Shown in pieces: positions 1 through 9,501 of a stretch of 64,000 bases of DNA. Positions within the stretch are counted from its first letter, which is position 1, and every line of letters starts with the position of its first letter. The position numbers were made by a program, and so were the translations under genes. The DNA is from Chloroflexota bacterium. Lineage in GTDB: Bacteria; Chloroflexota; Anaerolineae; Promineifilales; Promineifilaceae. The stretch spans positions 1 to 64,000 of the forward strand of contig JAJRYT010000085.1 of assembly GCA_024275635.1 (NCBI GenBank). The letters run 5' to 3'. The notes under the pieces were generated by a model. It was not told the DNA's origin and did no database searches. It worked only from the letters and a program-made list of their open reading frames with translations.

Positions 1-147
1 GTCAATGCAACTTTACTCGAGTACGAATATTTGAACATCGCATAAAAAGAGTGACATGCAAATATTATTTGAATACAAACCCACGCGGTCGAGTACGGTT
101 TGGAAGCAATCTGTTAGGAATGTACAAAGTCGAGCTAAGTAACGCAC

Positions 148-184
148 GGGCATTGGATGAACAGACCATCCAATGCCCTTTTTT
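148..184 (+). terminator. Rho-independent terminator upstream of clpB
   Basis: A 12-bp inverted repeat (GGGCATTGGATG / CATCCAATGCCC) with a 7-nt loop is followed by six T residues. It probably ends a transcript that enters from the left edge. The remaining bases before clpB (1-307) hold no convincing gene or RNA. Confidence 0.8.
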
Positions 185-307
185 ATTGCCAACGACTTCA
201 TACATAGTTCTGATAATGGTCTTATTTGATTCTGATACGGCCGTATACAATTATTATGTACAGCTTTCTACAATAACAAACCAGGTCACCCTGGAGGAAT
301 TGACATT

Positions 308-2927
308 ATGAGATTAGACAAATTTACCCAAAAAGCACAAGAAGCCGTTCTGGAGAGCCAACACCTGGCTGAACAGTACCAACACCCGGCGGTTGAGCCA
401 GAACATTTGCTTAAGGCTTTGGTTGAGCAGGAAGGGGGCGTCGTTCCCTCCGTCATTAAGCGCATCGGCGGCGATACCGCCATGCTGCAACAAAGCATCG
501 AGCAGGCGTTGGCGCAGATGCCCCGCGCCACCGGCAGCAGCGTCCAGGTGGGGATGAGCCGCGACCTGAGCGCCGTCCTCAACGAGGCGCAGACCATCGC
601 CGGGCACATGAAGGATGATTACACTTCCACCGAGCATCTGCTGATGGCGATGGCCCAACCGAAAGCGCCGGGGCGGGTACGCGATCTGCTGGCGCGGCAC
701 GGGGTGGATTACAACAGCATCATGCAGGCGTTGGCCGCCGTGCGCGGCAGCCAGCGGGTCACCAGCCAGAACCCGGAGTCGCAGTACGAGGCGTTGGTCA
801 AGTACGGCCGTGACCTCACCCAGGAAGCGCGCAAAGGCAAACTCGACCCGGTGATTGGCCGCGACGAAGAAATCCGGCGCGTCATCCAGATTCTCAGCCG
901 CCGCACCAAAAACAACCCCGTCCTCATCGGCGAACCAGGCGTGGGCAAGACAGCCATCGCCGAAGGGCTGGCGCAGCGCATTATCAACGGTGACGTGCCG
1001 TTGGGCTTGAAAGAGAAGCGGATCGTCGCCCTCGATTTGGGCGCGCTGGTGGCCGGGGCCAAATATCGCGGCGAATTTGAAGAGCGGCTCAAGGCTATCC
1101 TCAAGGAAATCCAGGAATCCGACGGCCAGATCATCCTTTTCATTGACGAGATGCATACGCTGGTCGGAGCCGGTTCGGCCGAAGGCAGCATGGACGCCAG
1201 CAACATGCTCAAACCGATGCTGGCGCGGGGCGAACTGCACGCCATCGGCGCCACGACGCTGGACGAGTACCGCAAGTACATCGAAAAAGACGCGGCGCTG
1301 GAACGCCGCTTCCAGCCCGTTTTTGTGGACGAGCCGAGCGTGGAGGACAGTATCTCCATTTTGCGCGGCTTGAAGGAACGGTACGAGGTGCATCACGGCG
1401 TCCGCATTCAGGACAGCGCCGTCATCGCCGCCGCCACCCTCAGCCATCGCTACATCAGCGACCGCTTCCTGCCGGACAAGGCGATTGATTTGGTGGATGA
1501 GGCCGCCAGCCGCCTGCGCATGGAGATTGACAGCAAACCGGCGGAACTGGACGAGGTGGATCGCCAGATCATGCAGTTAGAGATTGAGCGGGAGGCGTTG
1601 AAGAAGGAAAAGGACAAGGCCAGCAAGGCGCGGCTGAAGAAGCTGGAGCAGGAACTGGCCGACCTGAAAGAGCAAAGTACCCAGCTTTCGGCGCGCTGGC
1701 AGGCGGAGAAGGAGGCCATCCAGAAAATCCGCACCATCAAAGAGCAGATGGATGGGGTGAACGTCCAGATCGAACAGGCGCAGCGAGCGATGAATTACCA
1801 GAACGGCCGAATTGCAGTACGGCCGTCTCCACGAGCTAGAACAGCAGTTAAAGGAAGCGGAAGCGCAGTTGCAGCGGATGCAGGCCGACGGGGCCATGCT
1901 CAAAGAGGAAGTGGACGCCGAAGACATCGCCGCCATCGTCAGCAAATGGACGGGCATCCCTGTCAGCAAGCTGCTGGAAGGGGAGATGGAGAAGCTGGTT
2001 CACATGGAAGATCGGCTGCATACCCGCGTGGTGGGGCAGGACGAAGCCATCGCTGCTGTGGCTGCCGCCGTGCGCCGCAGCCGCGCCGGGCTGCAAGACG
2101 CCAACCGGCCCATCGGCTCCTTCCTCTTCCTGGGACCGACGGGCGTGGGCAAGACGGAATTGGCCCGCGCGCTGGCCGAGTTCTTGTTTGATGACGAGCA
2201 CAACATGGTGCGCATTGACATGAGTGAGTACCAGGAGCGGCACACGGTGGCCCGGCTCATCGGCGCGCCGCCGGGATACGTGGGCTACGACGAAGGCGGC
2301 CAGCTGACGGAAGCGGTGCGGCGACGGCCGTACTCCGTCGTCCTCTTCGACGAAATCGAGAAGGCGCACTCGGAAGTGTTTAACGTCTTCCTGCAACTGC
2401 TGGATGACGGCCGTCTCACCGATGGGCAGGGCCGTACTGTGGATTTCCGCAACACTGTCGTCATCATGACCAGCAACATCGGCAGCCAATACATCATGGA
2501 CGTGACCGATGGGGAAGTGATGCGGCAGCGGGTGATGGAAGCGCTGCGGGCGCACTTCCGGCCGGAGTTCTTGAACCGGGTGGATGAAATCGTCCTCTTC
2601 CACCGGCTGGAGCGGGAACATCTGCGCCACATCCTGGAGATTCAACTGGGGTACGTGCGCCGTCTGCTGGGTAAGCGGAACGTCAGCATCACCCTGACGG
2701 AGGCCGCCGCCGACCGGCTTGTCACCGAAGGGTATGACCCGGCGTATGGGGCACGGCCGCTCAAGCGGGTCATCCAGCGGCAGTTGGTGGATCCGCTGGC
2801 GTTGAAGTTGATCCAGGGCGAGGTGCGGGACGGCGATCACGTGGTCGTGGACGCGGCCGGGGATGAATTGACGTTTGAGGTGGTGGAAACGGCCGTTGCC
2901 GACGAAGCTCTGGAGCCGGTAATGTAA
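308..2927 (+). CDS. clpB: ATP-dependent disaggregase ClpB, with a frameshift in the middle domain
   Basis: This is the Hsp100 chaperone that, with DnaK, pulls proteins out of aggregates in the cytoplasm. The N-terminal Clp repeats (residues ~1-145) lead into the first AAA+ module with Walker A GEPGVGKT (~208) and Walker B FIDEMH. The coiled-coil M domain follows, then the second AAA+ module with [20 protein letters not shown] and the sensor stretch MTSNIGSQ. The reading frame changes near 1802-1810: the first frame reads MNYQN then nonsense and ends at 2191. The second frame resumes at once with [13 protein letters not shown], the normal ClpB continuation. Comparing with the family's usual spacing suggests two missing bases (or one extra). 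ATG 308 has a GGAGG ribosome site at 292-296. No CIRCE element was seen upstream. Confidence 0.93.
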
Positions 2928-2935
2928 CAACAACA

Positions 2936-2962
2936 CCCCCGGAGGTTGGGAACCTCCGGGGG
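2936..2962 (+). terminator. GC-rich hairpin between clpB and the thioredoxin gene
   Basis: CCCCCGGAGGTT pairs perfectly with AACCTCCGGGGG around a GGG loop. There is no T-run, so it may be an mRNA-stabilising or attenuating hairpin rather than a full terminator. The ribosome site of the next gene (AGGAG) follows within a few bases. Confidence 0.5.
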
Positions 2963-2978
2963 GCTTAGGAGATCTCAC

Positions 2979-3743
2979 ATGGGACAAATTATCAACGTCA
3001 ACACACACAACTTTCAACAACAAGTGATCGCCCGCTCGCAGCAACAGCCGGTGGTCGTAGACTTTTGGGCGCCCTGGTGCGGGCCGTGCCGCATGTTGGG
3101 GCCGGCGCTGGAGCGATTGGCGGCCGATCCGGCCGCCGGCTTTGTGCTGGCCAAGGTGAATGTGGATCAGAATCCGCAATTGAGCCAGCAGTTTGGCGTA
3201 CAGGGGATTCCGGCGGTGAAGGCGTTTGTGCAGGGCCGGGTGGTGGACGGCTTTGTGGGCGCGCAGCCGGAGCCGATGGTGCGCCAGTTTATCCAACGGG
3301 CGCTGGCGCAGGCGCCGCGAAAGGGGACGGCGACACGGCCGTCTCCCACCCACATCCCCGCCGATGTGCAAGAACGGCTGGACGCGGCGCGGCAACGGCT
3401 GCGGCAGGGCAAGGGCTGCCGGGCGCAGGAATTGTTGACCAATTTCCCGCCCTCCCTGCAAGCGGCGGAGGCGTCTGCGCTACTGCCGGTGGCCCGGTTT
3501 ATGTGTGCGCCGGAGGGAATGGCACAGCCGGCAGGCCGCGCCGACCTGGCAAATCTGTACCGGCAGGCAGCGTCGGCGCTGCAAAAGCGTGATCCGCTGT
3601 CGGCGCTGTACCAACTGCTGATGGCGTATCACCAAGAAGCAGCGGGGCGACGGCCGCAGGTGAAGCTGTTGGCGGAAGGGGTGATGGCGTTGTATGGGGA
3701 GGTGAATACGGCCGTTTACCAATACCAAACGCAGTTCGGATAA
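2979..3743 (+). CDS. Thioredoxin with C-terminal helical extension (YbbN/CnoX-like)
   Basis: Residues 1-~105 form a thioredoxin domain with the active site WCGPC (in [10 protein letters not shown]) and the cis-proline segment GIPAVKAF. A ~145-residue Ala/Leu/Arg-rich helical tail follows, as in YbbN/CnoX proteins, which combine a thioredoxin fold with TPR-like helices and hand oxidised clients to chaperones. It lies 51 bp after clpB on the same strand, which fits a proteostasis role. ATG 2979 is chosen because AGGAG sits at 2967-2971; an upstream TTG at 2946 lies inside the hairpin. Unlike E. coli YbbN, it keeps both active-site cysteines, so it may still act as a reductant. It ends 21 bp from the convergent next gene. 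Confidence 0.85.
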   Translation: MGQIINVNTHNFQQQVIARSQQQPVVVDFWAPWCGPCRMLGPALERLAADPAAGFVLAKVNVDQNPQLSQQFGVQGIPAVKAFVQGRVVDGFVGAQPEPMVRQFIQRALAQAPRKGTATRPSPTHIPADVQERLDAARQRLRQGKGCRAQELLTNFPPSLQAAEASALLPVARFMCAPEGMAQPAGRADLANLYRQAASALQKRDPLSALYQLLMAYHQEAAGRRPQVKLLAEGVMALYGEVNTAVYQYQTQFG

Positions 3744-3764
3744 CTGTCACAACTGCGCCTGACT

Positions 3765-5708
3765 TCACAATTGATCAGCTGAACTGATAATCTCTACAAG
3801 GCTCGGCCCATCATGAGCCAAAGCCTGTTCCAGCGCCGGGCGCAGTCCCGCCGCCTGTGTCACTCGTATGCCCAGACCGCCGCAGTTTTGGGCGTACTCG
3901 GCAAAATTGGGGTTGTGCAGGCTCGTTTGCCAGACGTGGTAATTGCCCCCCCGCTGCTCCCGGCTGATTTTGGCCAGCTCGGAATTATTGAGCAGAACCA
4001 GGGTGATGGGCATGTGGTATTTAACGGCCGTCGTGAACTCCGCCAGATACTGCCCAAAACCGCCATCCCCAGCCACAGCGATGATTTTGCGGTCGGGCAC
4101 GGCCGTCCACGCCCCCATCGCCGCCGGAAAAGCAAAGCCAATCGAACCGAGATAGCCGGACATGAGGACGTGCTGCCGCTTGGCCTCAAAATACATGCCG
4201 AAAGCATACGTGTTGTTGCCCACGTCCACGGCGATGACCGCGTCTTCCGGCGTCACTTCGCTCATCACCTGGAAAATGAAGGCATTGGGAACCCGGCCGC
4301 TCGGCCCGTAGCTGGCGGCCCGTTTCTGCTTCTCCACCCGCCAGCACGCCCACAGCCGGGCGACATATTTGCGCCCTTCCGGGCGGCTTTGCGGCGAAAT
4401 CCGGGCCATCATTTGCGCGGCCGTCGCCCCAATTTCACCCCACAGCGGCAGGGTGACTTCGTGGAACTTGCCCAACATCATGCGGTCGAAGTCCACCTGG
4501 ATGATGGGGCGTTTGGTCGTGATGCTGGTATGGTTGCTGAAGCTGGCCCCGAAGACGAGCAGCAGGTCGGAGCGGTTCATGGTGGCGCTGGCGACGGGTG
4601 TGCCGGAGCGGCCCAGGACGCCGCAGGCTAGTGGGTGACTGTCGGGAATGGTTCCTTTAGCTTTGAAAGTGGTGATGATGGGGGCGTCCAGTTTTTCGGC
4701 CAGGGCGATGATTTGGTCGGCGAACGGCCGTGCCCCATTGCCCACGATAATCCCCGGCCGCTCCGCCTGTTCGATCATTTCGATGGCCCGCTCCAGGTCG
4801 GCGGCGGGCGGGATGATTTGGGGATGGGCAATACGGCCGTCCCTCGGCTTCGGTTTCGCTTTGTCACAGGCGGGCATATTTTGCACCTCGTCCGGGAAGA
4901 TGAGATGCCCCACATCCCGCTTGACGATGGCGTGCTTTAGCGCCAGAGCCATCAACTCTGTGGCATTTTCCTGACGCAGCACCGTTTGGCTCCAGGCTGC
5001 CACTGCCTCAAACGCCTTGTCCAATGGTACTTCCTGGAACGCGCCGGGGCCGAGCACCTGGGTATTCACCTGTCCCGTCAGCGCCAGGATAGGAACCCGA
5101 TCCACTTTGGCGTCCCACAGGCCGGTGAGCAGGTTGGTGGCTCCCGGCCCGGCGATGGCGAAGCAGGCCGCCGGTTTGCCGGTTAGCTTGGCATAGGCGC
5201 TGGCGGCAAAAGCCCCGGCCCCCTCATGGCGGATGCCGATGTAGCGCAGTTTGCCCGCCTTCTCCGCCTTGTAAAAAGCGTCGGCCAGCCCCAGGTTGGA
5301 ATGCCCCACCATGCCGAAGACGGTGTCTACCCCCCAATCGATCATCACCGCCACCATCTGATCCATCAGCGTTGGCTCATGCACCGGCTCGCGCACGCCG
5401 ACGTAGACGCCGTCCTGGCGCACTTCCACCGGGTAGCAGGGAACAGGCGGGTCGTTGTAGTCGGGTGGGGTGGCGCCGCTGTGCGGGTCGTACTCCCAGG
5501 CATGCCAGGGGCAGACGAGGTAACCATCCTGGATGAAGCCGTCGCCCAGCGGCCCGCCCTGGTGGGCGCATTTGTTGCTGATGGCCCCGTACCCTTTTTC
5601 GGTACGGGTAAGGCAGATGGTGTGATGGCCGGCCTGGACGGTGGTGACGCGCCCTTCGGCCAGCATGTCGGCCTCGCCGACGCGAAACCAGGTGATGGGT
5701 TGAGTCAT
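3765..5708 (-). CDS. Rieske [2Fe-2S] domain fused to a thiamine-diphosphate enzyme (pyruvate oxidase/acetolactate synthase-like)
   Basis: Residues 1-~108 are a Rieske domain with the cluster ligands C47-x-H49 (CAHQGG) and C66-x2-H69 (CPWHAW). From ~115 to the end is the three-domain ThDP fold shared by pyruvate oxidase, acetolactate synthase and related carboligases. It shows the Glu of the activation motif in GIRHEGAGAFAAS, the GPGATN turn and the Mg/ThDP motif GDGGFGQYLAEF...LLNN near 547-575. The reaction cannot be fixed from sequence. The attached cluster suggests electrons from a 2-keto acid are passed on, or that the ThDP domain is redox-coupled. ATG 5708 has a good AGGAG upstream. It stands alone between a convergent gene and a repeat array. 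Confidence 0.85.
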   Translation of the reverse strand: MTQPITWFRVGEADMLAEGRVTTVQAGHHTICLTRTEKGYGAISNKCAHQGGPLGDGFIQDGYLVCPWHAWEYDPHSGATPPDYNDPPVPCYPVEVRQDGVYVGVREPVHEPTLMDQMVAVMIDWGVDTVFGMVGHSNLGLADAFYKAEKAGKLRYIGIRHEGAGAFAASAYAKLTGKPAACFAIAGPGATNLLTGLWDAKVDRVPILALTGQVNTQVLGPGAFQEVPLDKAFEAVAAWSQTVLRQENATELMALALKHAIVKRDVGHLIFPDEVQNMPACDKAKPKPRDGRIAHPQIIPPAADLERAIEMIEQAERPGIIVGNGARPFADQIIALAEKLDAPIITTFKAKGTIPDSHPLACGVLGRSGTPVASATMNRSDLLLVFGASFSNHTSITTKRPIIQVDFDRMMLGKFHEVTLPLWGEIGATAAQMMARISPQSRPEGRKYVARLWACWRVEKQKRAASYGPSGRVPNAFIFQVMSEVTPEDAVIAVDVGNNTYAFGMYFEAKRQHVLMSGYLGSIGFAFPAAMGAWTAVPDRKIIAVAGDGGFGQYLAEFTTAVKYHMPITLVLLNNSELAKISREQRGGNYHVWQTSLHNPNFAEYAQNCGGLGIRVTQAAGLRPALEQALAHDGPSLVEIISSADQL

Positions 5709-5731
5709 GGAGGTCTCCTGTGGGATGGTTA

Positions 5732-5931
5732 TCCGTAAACCGTGTTCCGTAGTCCGTATACCGTAGTCCGTATTCCGTAGTCCGTATTCCGTAGTCCGTA
5801 GTCCGTATACCGTAGTCCGTATTCCGTAGTCCGTATTCCGTAGTCCGTATTCCGTAGTCCGTAGTCCGTAGTCCGTAGTCCGTAAACCGTGTTCCGTATG
5901 CCGTCACGGACTACGGTATACGGAACACGGT
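5732..5931. repeat. Heptamer tandem repeat array (CCGTAGT/CCGTATT/CCGTATA)
   Basis: About 200 bp of 7-bp words CCGTANN in tandem, ending in an inverted copy (ACGGACTACGGTATACGG) that could fold back on the array. The chance ORF across it encodes monotonous TDYG repeats and is not a gene. Between the array and the restriction gene (5932-6040) nothing else convincing was seen. Confidence 0.9.
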
Positions 5932-6040
5932 TCTATGGGGTAGATTAGCGGAAACGGCCGTTTTATACAAACTTATGAGTCAATCTCAAAGGGAGTACAA
6001 TGGATAAAAGCGAGGTAGCCTATGCCGGTTTTATTGGTTG

Positions 6041-6877
6041 TCAGGCGGCTAAATCGAAGGGCAAATCAGCAATATCCCGCAGACGATTCCCTTCAACCAT
6101 GATCGCCAGCAGTTCAATAACGGCCTCATTCTGCACCGCTGCGGCCGTCTCCAGCAGCTCATTCAACGCAAAATGGTACACGCAATCAATATCGCCCGTG
6201 CCTAATGCCAGCGAGGAAATGCGGGTGGGCATCGGTTCCGCAGTGACCATTGCAATATGCGGCGTATGCCCTTTCCGGTTGCGAATCAAATTCAAACCCT
6301 CGATGCGCGCATTTTGGGAGCGGTCGCTGCGTAGGGTAAGTTTGCATGAGATACTGGCATGTAAAATGGGTAATATGGTTGCGGTATTCTCTGCCCTGAA
6401 TGGAGTAAGGAAAGGTAAACAGTCGGGCTTGACTACCGTTTGTCGGGTATTGATCTCGTTGTCTGAAACGGGGATTCGTCCCACCACAATGTCCGGTTTT
6501 GCCACATAATCCCCCAACGCTGCATGCAATTGCTTATGGGAACGAACCAAGTCTGCCACTTCCGCCAGATGAGCGTATTGAGCGATGTTGCCTTGAACCG
6601 AAATTTGCCAGTTCCCGGGACGCAAGTGCGCCAATACCTGAAAAGCGGATTCCAGAAACCTTTTAGTGAGTGATTCGAAGTTTTTTCCGGCCGTTTGACC
6701 CTTCAAATCAGAATCGCCTAATGGTTTGCCGATACGCTCGATGATTCCCCGTGAAAGTTCTGCACTGAGATGACTGCTGACATCAGCAATGCTTGGTTTA
6801 TTGCCTGATTTCCAGTACAAAACCTGACGACAAACGTCTTGATGATATTTCTGGCGTAAAGAGACAATAATCGTCAT
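6041..6877 (-). CDS. Type II restriction endonuclease, NgoMIV family
   Basis: The whole 278-residue protein follows the NgoMIV pattern. This includes LRPGNWQ, the segment around D129 (KPDIVV), and ISCKLTLRSDRSQNAR with catalytic K179. The end reads VVTAEPMPT-like, ALGTGDIDCVYHFAL and LRDIADLPFDL. NgoMIV cuts G^CCGGC as a tetramer using an Asp and a Cys-Lys pair, and both active-site segments are present here. The same GCCGGC target is therefore predicted, though not shown. Length is close to NgoMIV. The gene starts 14 bp after the methyltransferase gene and is likely co-transcribed with it. Confidence 0.88.
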   Translation of the reverse strand: MTIIVSLRQKYHQDVCRQVLYWKSGNKPSIADVSSHLSAELSRGIIERIGKPLGDSDLKGQTAGKNFESLTKRFLESAFQVLAHLRPGNWQISVQGNIAQYAHLAEVADLVRSHKQLHAALGDYVAKPDIVVGRIPVSDNEINTRQTVVKPDCLPFLTPFRAENTATILPILHASISCKLTLRSDRSQNARIEGLNLIRNRKGHTPHIAMVTAEPMPTRISSLALGTGDIDCVYHFALNELLETAAAVQNEAVIELLAIMVEGNRLRDIADLPFDLAA

Positions 6878-6891
6878 ATGGCTGTCCTGGT

Positions 6892-8304
6892 TTAATGAGG
6901 TTTATAAAATCCAATCACGTATTCCTCGTGCATCCGTTGTTGGATTTGGGAACTCTTGTTTACCCGGTGTCCGGCTGGCATCATGCGCCGGTTGCGATCC
7001 AGGTGGCGCACACCGATTTTGGGAACCTCGAATCCGATCTCCTGACCAATGTGGGCCAGACAATTGGCTGTTTGCGTGTCCATGCCACGCATAACGGAAC
7101 TGCCGACGACGACGACGGCCGTTTTCCCCGGCTTGAGTACGCGATACATCTCCGTTAATGTTCGGGTCATCTCGGAATAATATCGCTTAAGAACCTGCCC
7201 CTTACGTTCATCCAAAGCTGAAATTTGCCTGACCACCCCTTCCGTAAAAGAGGGCAATGGTTCAAATTGAAAGTTGGCAAGAGACTCGCCGCCGATGTAC
7301 TTTTGGCGTTTTTTTCCTAATTCGTCAATCGGGTATCCCAGCCAGACCAGAGAGAATTTATGCGCTCTCATGTAGTCAATGGCATTTGAGGCGTAGGGCG
7401 GCGAGGTCACGATGAGGTCTATGGCATCATCTTCTAGGGGCAATTGTTGGGCGTTACCAGATTCGATAAGGGGCGAAATGCCGTTTTCTGGCGGGCGATA
7501 AATACCCTTTATATTTTTCTGTAATCGTTTCTCAAATTCACCGATAGCAGGACGCACTGTTTTGGAAATATACTTTTGGCGAGAGTTGGCCGGGTCTAAA
7601 AATTCCTGGCCGATGGTGATTCTCCTTTGTTCATCGTAAATGATTTTGGCACGGTGGGGGCGGGTGTGGGCCAGGTCAAGGGCTAATGAGACGCCGCCGG
7701 TTTTGGTGATGATGGTGGCGGAAAAGGTGAGTAAAAAGAAGTCTCTGAGAGTCTCATCTAGTATTGTTTCGATGGACTGCAACAAGGCCAGCAATTCCAA
7801 TTGGGTCTGAGGCGTAAACCAGTAGTTGATGAATTGAAGGCTGGCTTCATCCCATCGCTGCTCGAACTGCTGTTTGAGGCGTCTGGCTTGATTTCGAACG
7901 GCGTCCTGGGCGCTTACCAGGATGTGATGACCTGTTTTATCAACCTCTTGTTTGTTCAAGCGAGATACTTTGACGCGGTTGAGCAAGAGGGCCAGCGGAT
8001 CAATGTCGAAGGCGATGCCTTGACGCCCGGTCAGGTACGCTTCTAGAGTGGTTGTGCCGGAGCCGGCCATTGGGTCGAGTACGGTCTCGCCGGGACGAGT
8101 GAGGGCTTGAATGAATTTTCGGGGCAGCTGCGGCGGATATTTGGCCGGAAATGAGTGGAAGTTGTGGGAGGCGTAGGCGCTGTCCTCGCCATGGAAATCA
8201 AGGTTTTGGGAGAGTACGGCCGTCAACCGTTCACAATAACTCCCTTCAATACCCGCCTCTCGATTTTGTGGTAAAAAAGGTAAGGATGATTGGGAAAAAG
8301 TCAT
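6892..8304 (-). CDS. DNA methyltransferase (amino-methylating, probably N4-cytosine) of the restriction-modification pair
   Basis: The SAM-binding motif DPMAGSGTT lies near residue 60-70 and the catalytic motif TSPPYAS near 280, the order of amino-group methyltransferases. The SPPY form favours N4-methylcytosine. It should protect the site cut by the adjacent NgoMIV-like enzyme, whereas classical NgoMIV is paired with a C5 methyltransferase. ATG 8304 is preferred: AAAGG sits 8 nt upstream. An alternative ATG at 8334 overlaps a TATAAT box (8338-8333 on this strand) that is probably the promoter. The C-terminal ~30 residues (RRMMPAGHRV...EEYVIGFYK) resemble other methyltransferases of this type. 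Confidence 0.88.
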   Translation of the reverse strand: MTFSQSSLPFLPQNREAGIEGSYCERLTAVLSQNLDFHGEDSAYASHNFHSFPAKYPPQLPRKFIQALTRPGETVLDPMAGSGTTTLEAYLTGRQGIAFDIDPLALLLNRVKVSRLNKQEVDKTGHHILVSAQDAVRNQARRLKQQFEQRWDEASLQFINYWFTPQTQLELLALLQSIETILDETLRDFFLLTFSATIITKTGGVSLALDLAHTRPHRAKIIYDEQRRITIGQEFLDPANSRQKYISKTVRPAIGEFEKRLQKNIKGIYRPPENGISPLIESGNAQQLPLEDDAIDLIVTSPPYASNAIDYMRAHKFSLVWLGYPIDELGKKRQKYIGGESLANFQFEPLPSFTEGVVRQISALDERKGQVLKRYYSEMTRTLTEMYRVLKPGKTAVVVVGSSVMRGMDTQTANCLAHIGQEIGFEVPKIGVRHLDRNRRMMPAGHRVNKSSQIQQRMHEEYVIGFYKPH

Positions 8305-8332
8305 AAACAAAGCCTTTCGCTTGATACACGGC

Positions 8333-8338
8333 ATTATA
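8333..8338 (-). promoter_or_regulatory. Promoter -10 (TATAAT) for the restriction-modification operon
   Basis: A perfect TATAAT on the minus strand lies 28 bp before the chosen methyltransferase start. No good -35 box is visible at normal spacing. Confidence 0.5.
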
Positions 8339-8403
8339 GCATAGTCCCAAACAAACCGTTATTGGCTGATAACTTGCGAAAATAGACAACGGATAACCAA
8401 ACT

Positions 8404-9258
8404 ATGACTCGATTTCAGCTTTTCGCCCTCACCCCAAATAGCCCTAAACCGCTCTCCGTTCCGCCGGACGCCTGCGTCTTTGCCGATTTGTACGCCGGGC
8501 TGGCGATGGGCGTCTACTCCGTCTGGCGCACCTTTGACCACAACAAGTTTTTGCGCCTGGAAGCGCACCTGGCCCGCACCCGCCGTTCGATGGCGGCGCT
8601 GGGCTGGGAGTTTGTGTTGGACGAAACGGCCGTGCGCCAAGCCATCCACACCATCTGTACCCAGTCCCCGTTCCCGGAGATGCGGGTTCGGCTGGATGTG
8701 CTGGCGGAACCAGCACGGCCGTTAGCTACAGAAAGCCGCGTCCTCCTGGCGCTCATGCCCTTCACCCCGCCGCCGCCGGAGATGTACGAGGCGGGAGTCC
8801 GGCTGGACTTTGCTCCCCAGCTTCATCGGGACCGGCCGGAAGTGAAGACGGCCGATTTCGCCGTCAAGCGGCAGGCGTTGGTCGGGGATGCTTACGAACA
8901 CCTGCTTTTAGACGAGGCGGGGCATATTTTGGAAGGAACCGGCTCCAACTTCTACGGCGTGCGCAGCGGTGCGGTGTGGACGGCGGGGGAGGGGGTTCTG
9001 GGCGGCATCACCCGGCAAATCATTCTGTCACTTTTGCCCCCACTAGGCATCCCCCTGCGCCTGGAGCCAGTGCATCGTGACCATTTGCCTCTGCTTGATG
9101 AGGCGGCGATGAGCAGTTCTTCCCGTGCTCTGATCCCGGTGGTGGAAGTGGCCGGGCAAAAGATTGGAGACGGTCGGCCCGGCCCCATCTCCCGGCGAAT
9201 TTTAGCGGCTTACAATGCGTATGTAGCGGGGGCGGTGCGAACGGCCGTTCCCGACTAA
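8404..9258 (+). CDS. Class IV aminotransferase (branched-chain aminotransferase / aminodeoxychorismate lyase family)
   Basis: PLP enzyme of fold type IV, 284 residues, close to the family's usual 280-300. The PLP lysine lies in the VKTADFAVKRQAL segment. It is followed by LLLDEAGHILEGTGSNFYGV, where the E-G-x-x-S-N region binds the cofactor, and by LGGITRQIIL. The end carries SSSSRALIPVVEV and GPISRRI. The family includes IlvE, D-amino acid transaminases and PabC, and sequence alone does not separate them well; IlvE-like is my first guess. No strong ribosome site precedes ATG 8404. It is divergent from the methyltransferase gene. Confidence 0.85.
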   Translation: MTRFQLFALTPNSPKPLSVPPDACVFADLYAGLAMGVYSVWRTFDHNKFLRLEAHLARTRRSMAALGWEFVLDETAVRQAIHTICTQSPFPEMRVRLDVLAEPARPLATESRVLLALMPFTPPPPEMYEAGVRLDFAPQLHRDRPEVKTADFAVKRQALVGDAYEHLLLDEAGHILEGTGSNFYGVRSGAVWTAGEGVLGGITRQIILSLLPPLGIPLRLEPVHRDHLPLLDEAAMSSSSRALIPVVEVAGQKIGDGRPGPISRRILAAYNAYVAGAVRTAVPD

Positions 9259-9291
9259 GGCGACGTTCGTCATTAACTTAACAATTTGGTT

Positions 9292-9412
9292 GTCCGTAGT
9301 CCGTTATCCGTAGTCCGTAATCCGTAGTCCGTAATCCGGTACCCGTTATCCGTTATCCCGACGGAATACGGAATACGGAACACGGAACACGGAACACGGA
9401 ACACGGAACACG
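9292..9412. repeat. Heptamer tandem repeat (CCGTAGT/CCGTAAT, then inverted CGGAACA)
   Basis: Direct CCGTANT words run from 9292 to ~9356, followed by the inverted words ACGGAATACGG and CGGAACA to 9412. It is the same family as at 5732, and the two halves can pair. Confidence 0.85.
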
Positions 9413-9433
9413 AGCTTACCCTTCTGTTTGAAA

Positions 9434-9462
9434 TTGGCAAAACCCAACAACCATGTTACCAT
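9434..9462 (+). promoter_or_regulatory. Predicted promoter of the pyr leader
   Basis: TTGGCA (9434-9439) and TACCAT (9457-9462) are separated by exactly 17 bp. The pair lies 40 bp before the leader ORF and matches sigma-70 consensus at 5/6 and 4/6 positions. Confidence 0.45.
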
Positions 9463-9501
9463 TGAATCCCGGTGCGAACACGCCATAAGAGGAGTAAACT
9501 T

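Noticed and set aside
1-307. tRNA or CIRCE element before clpB
   Set aside because: No cloverleaf and no TTAGCACTC-N9-GAGTGCTAA repeat was found.
1848-3461. Minus-strand ORF of 537 codons across clpB and thioredoxin
   Set aside because: It spans two well-supported genes on the other strand and has no domain; shadow of GC-rich coding sequence.
5377-5907. Minus-strand ORF with repeated TDYG residues
   Set aside because: It is a translation of the heptamer array plus an out-of-frame part of the Rieske gene.
5732-5931. Possible CRISPR array
   Set aside because: Units are 7 bp without unique spacers, and no cas genes are present.
6000-6509. Plus-strand ORF of 169 codons with AGGGAG before its ATG
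   Set aside because: Almost all of it is antisense to the NgoMIV-like gene. The ribosome-site-like start may be a remnant of an older gene, but the body has no recognisable protein.
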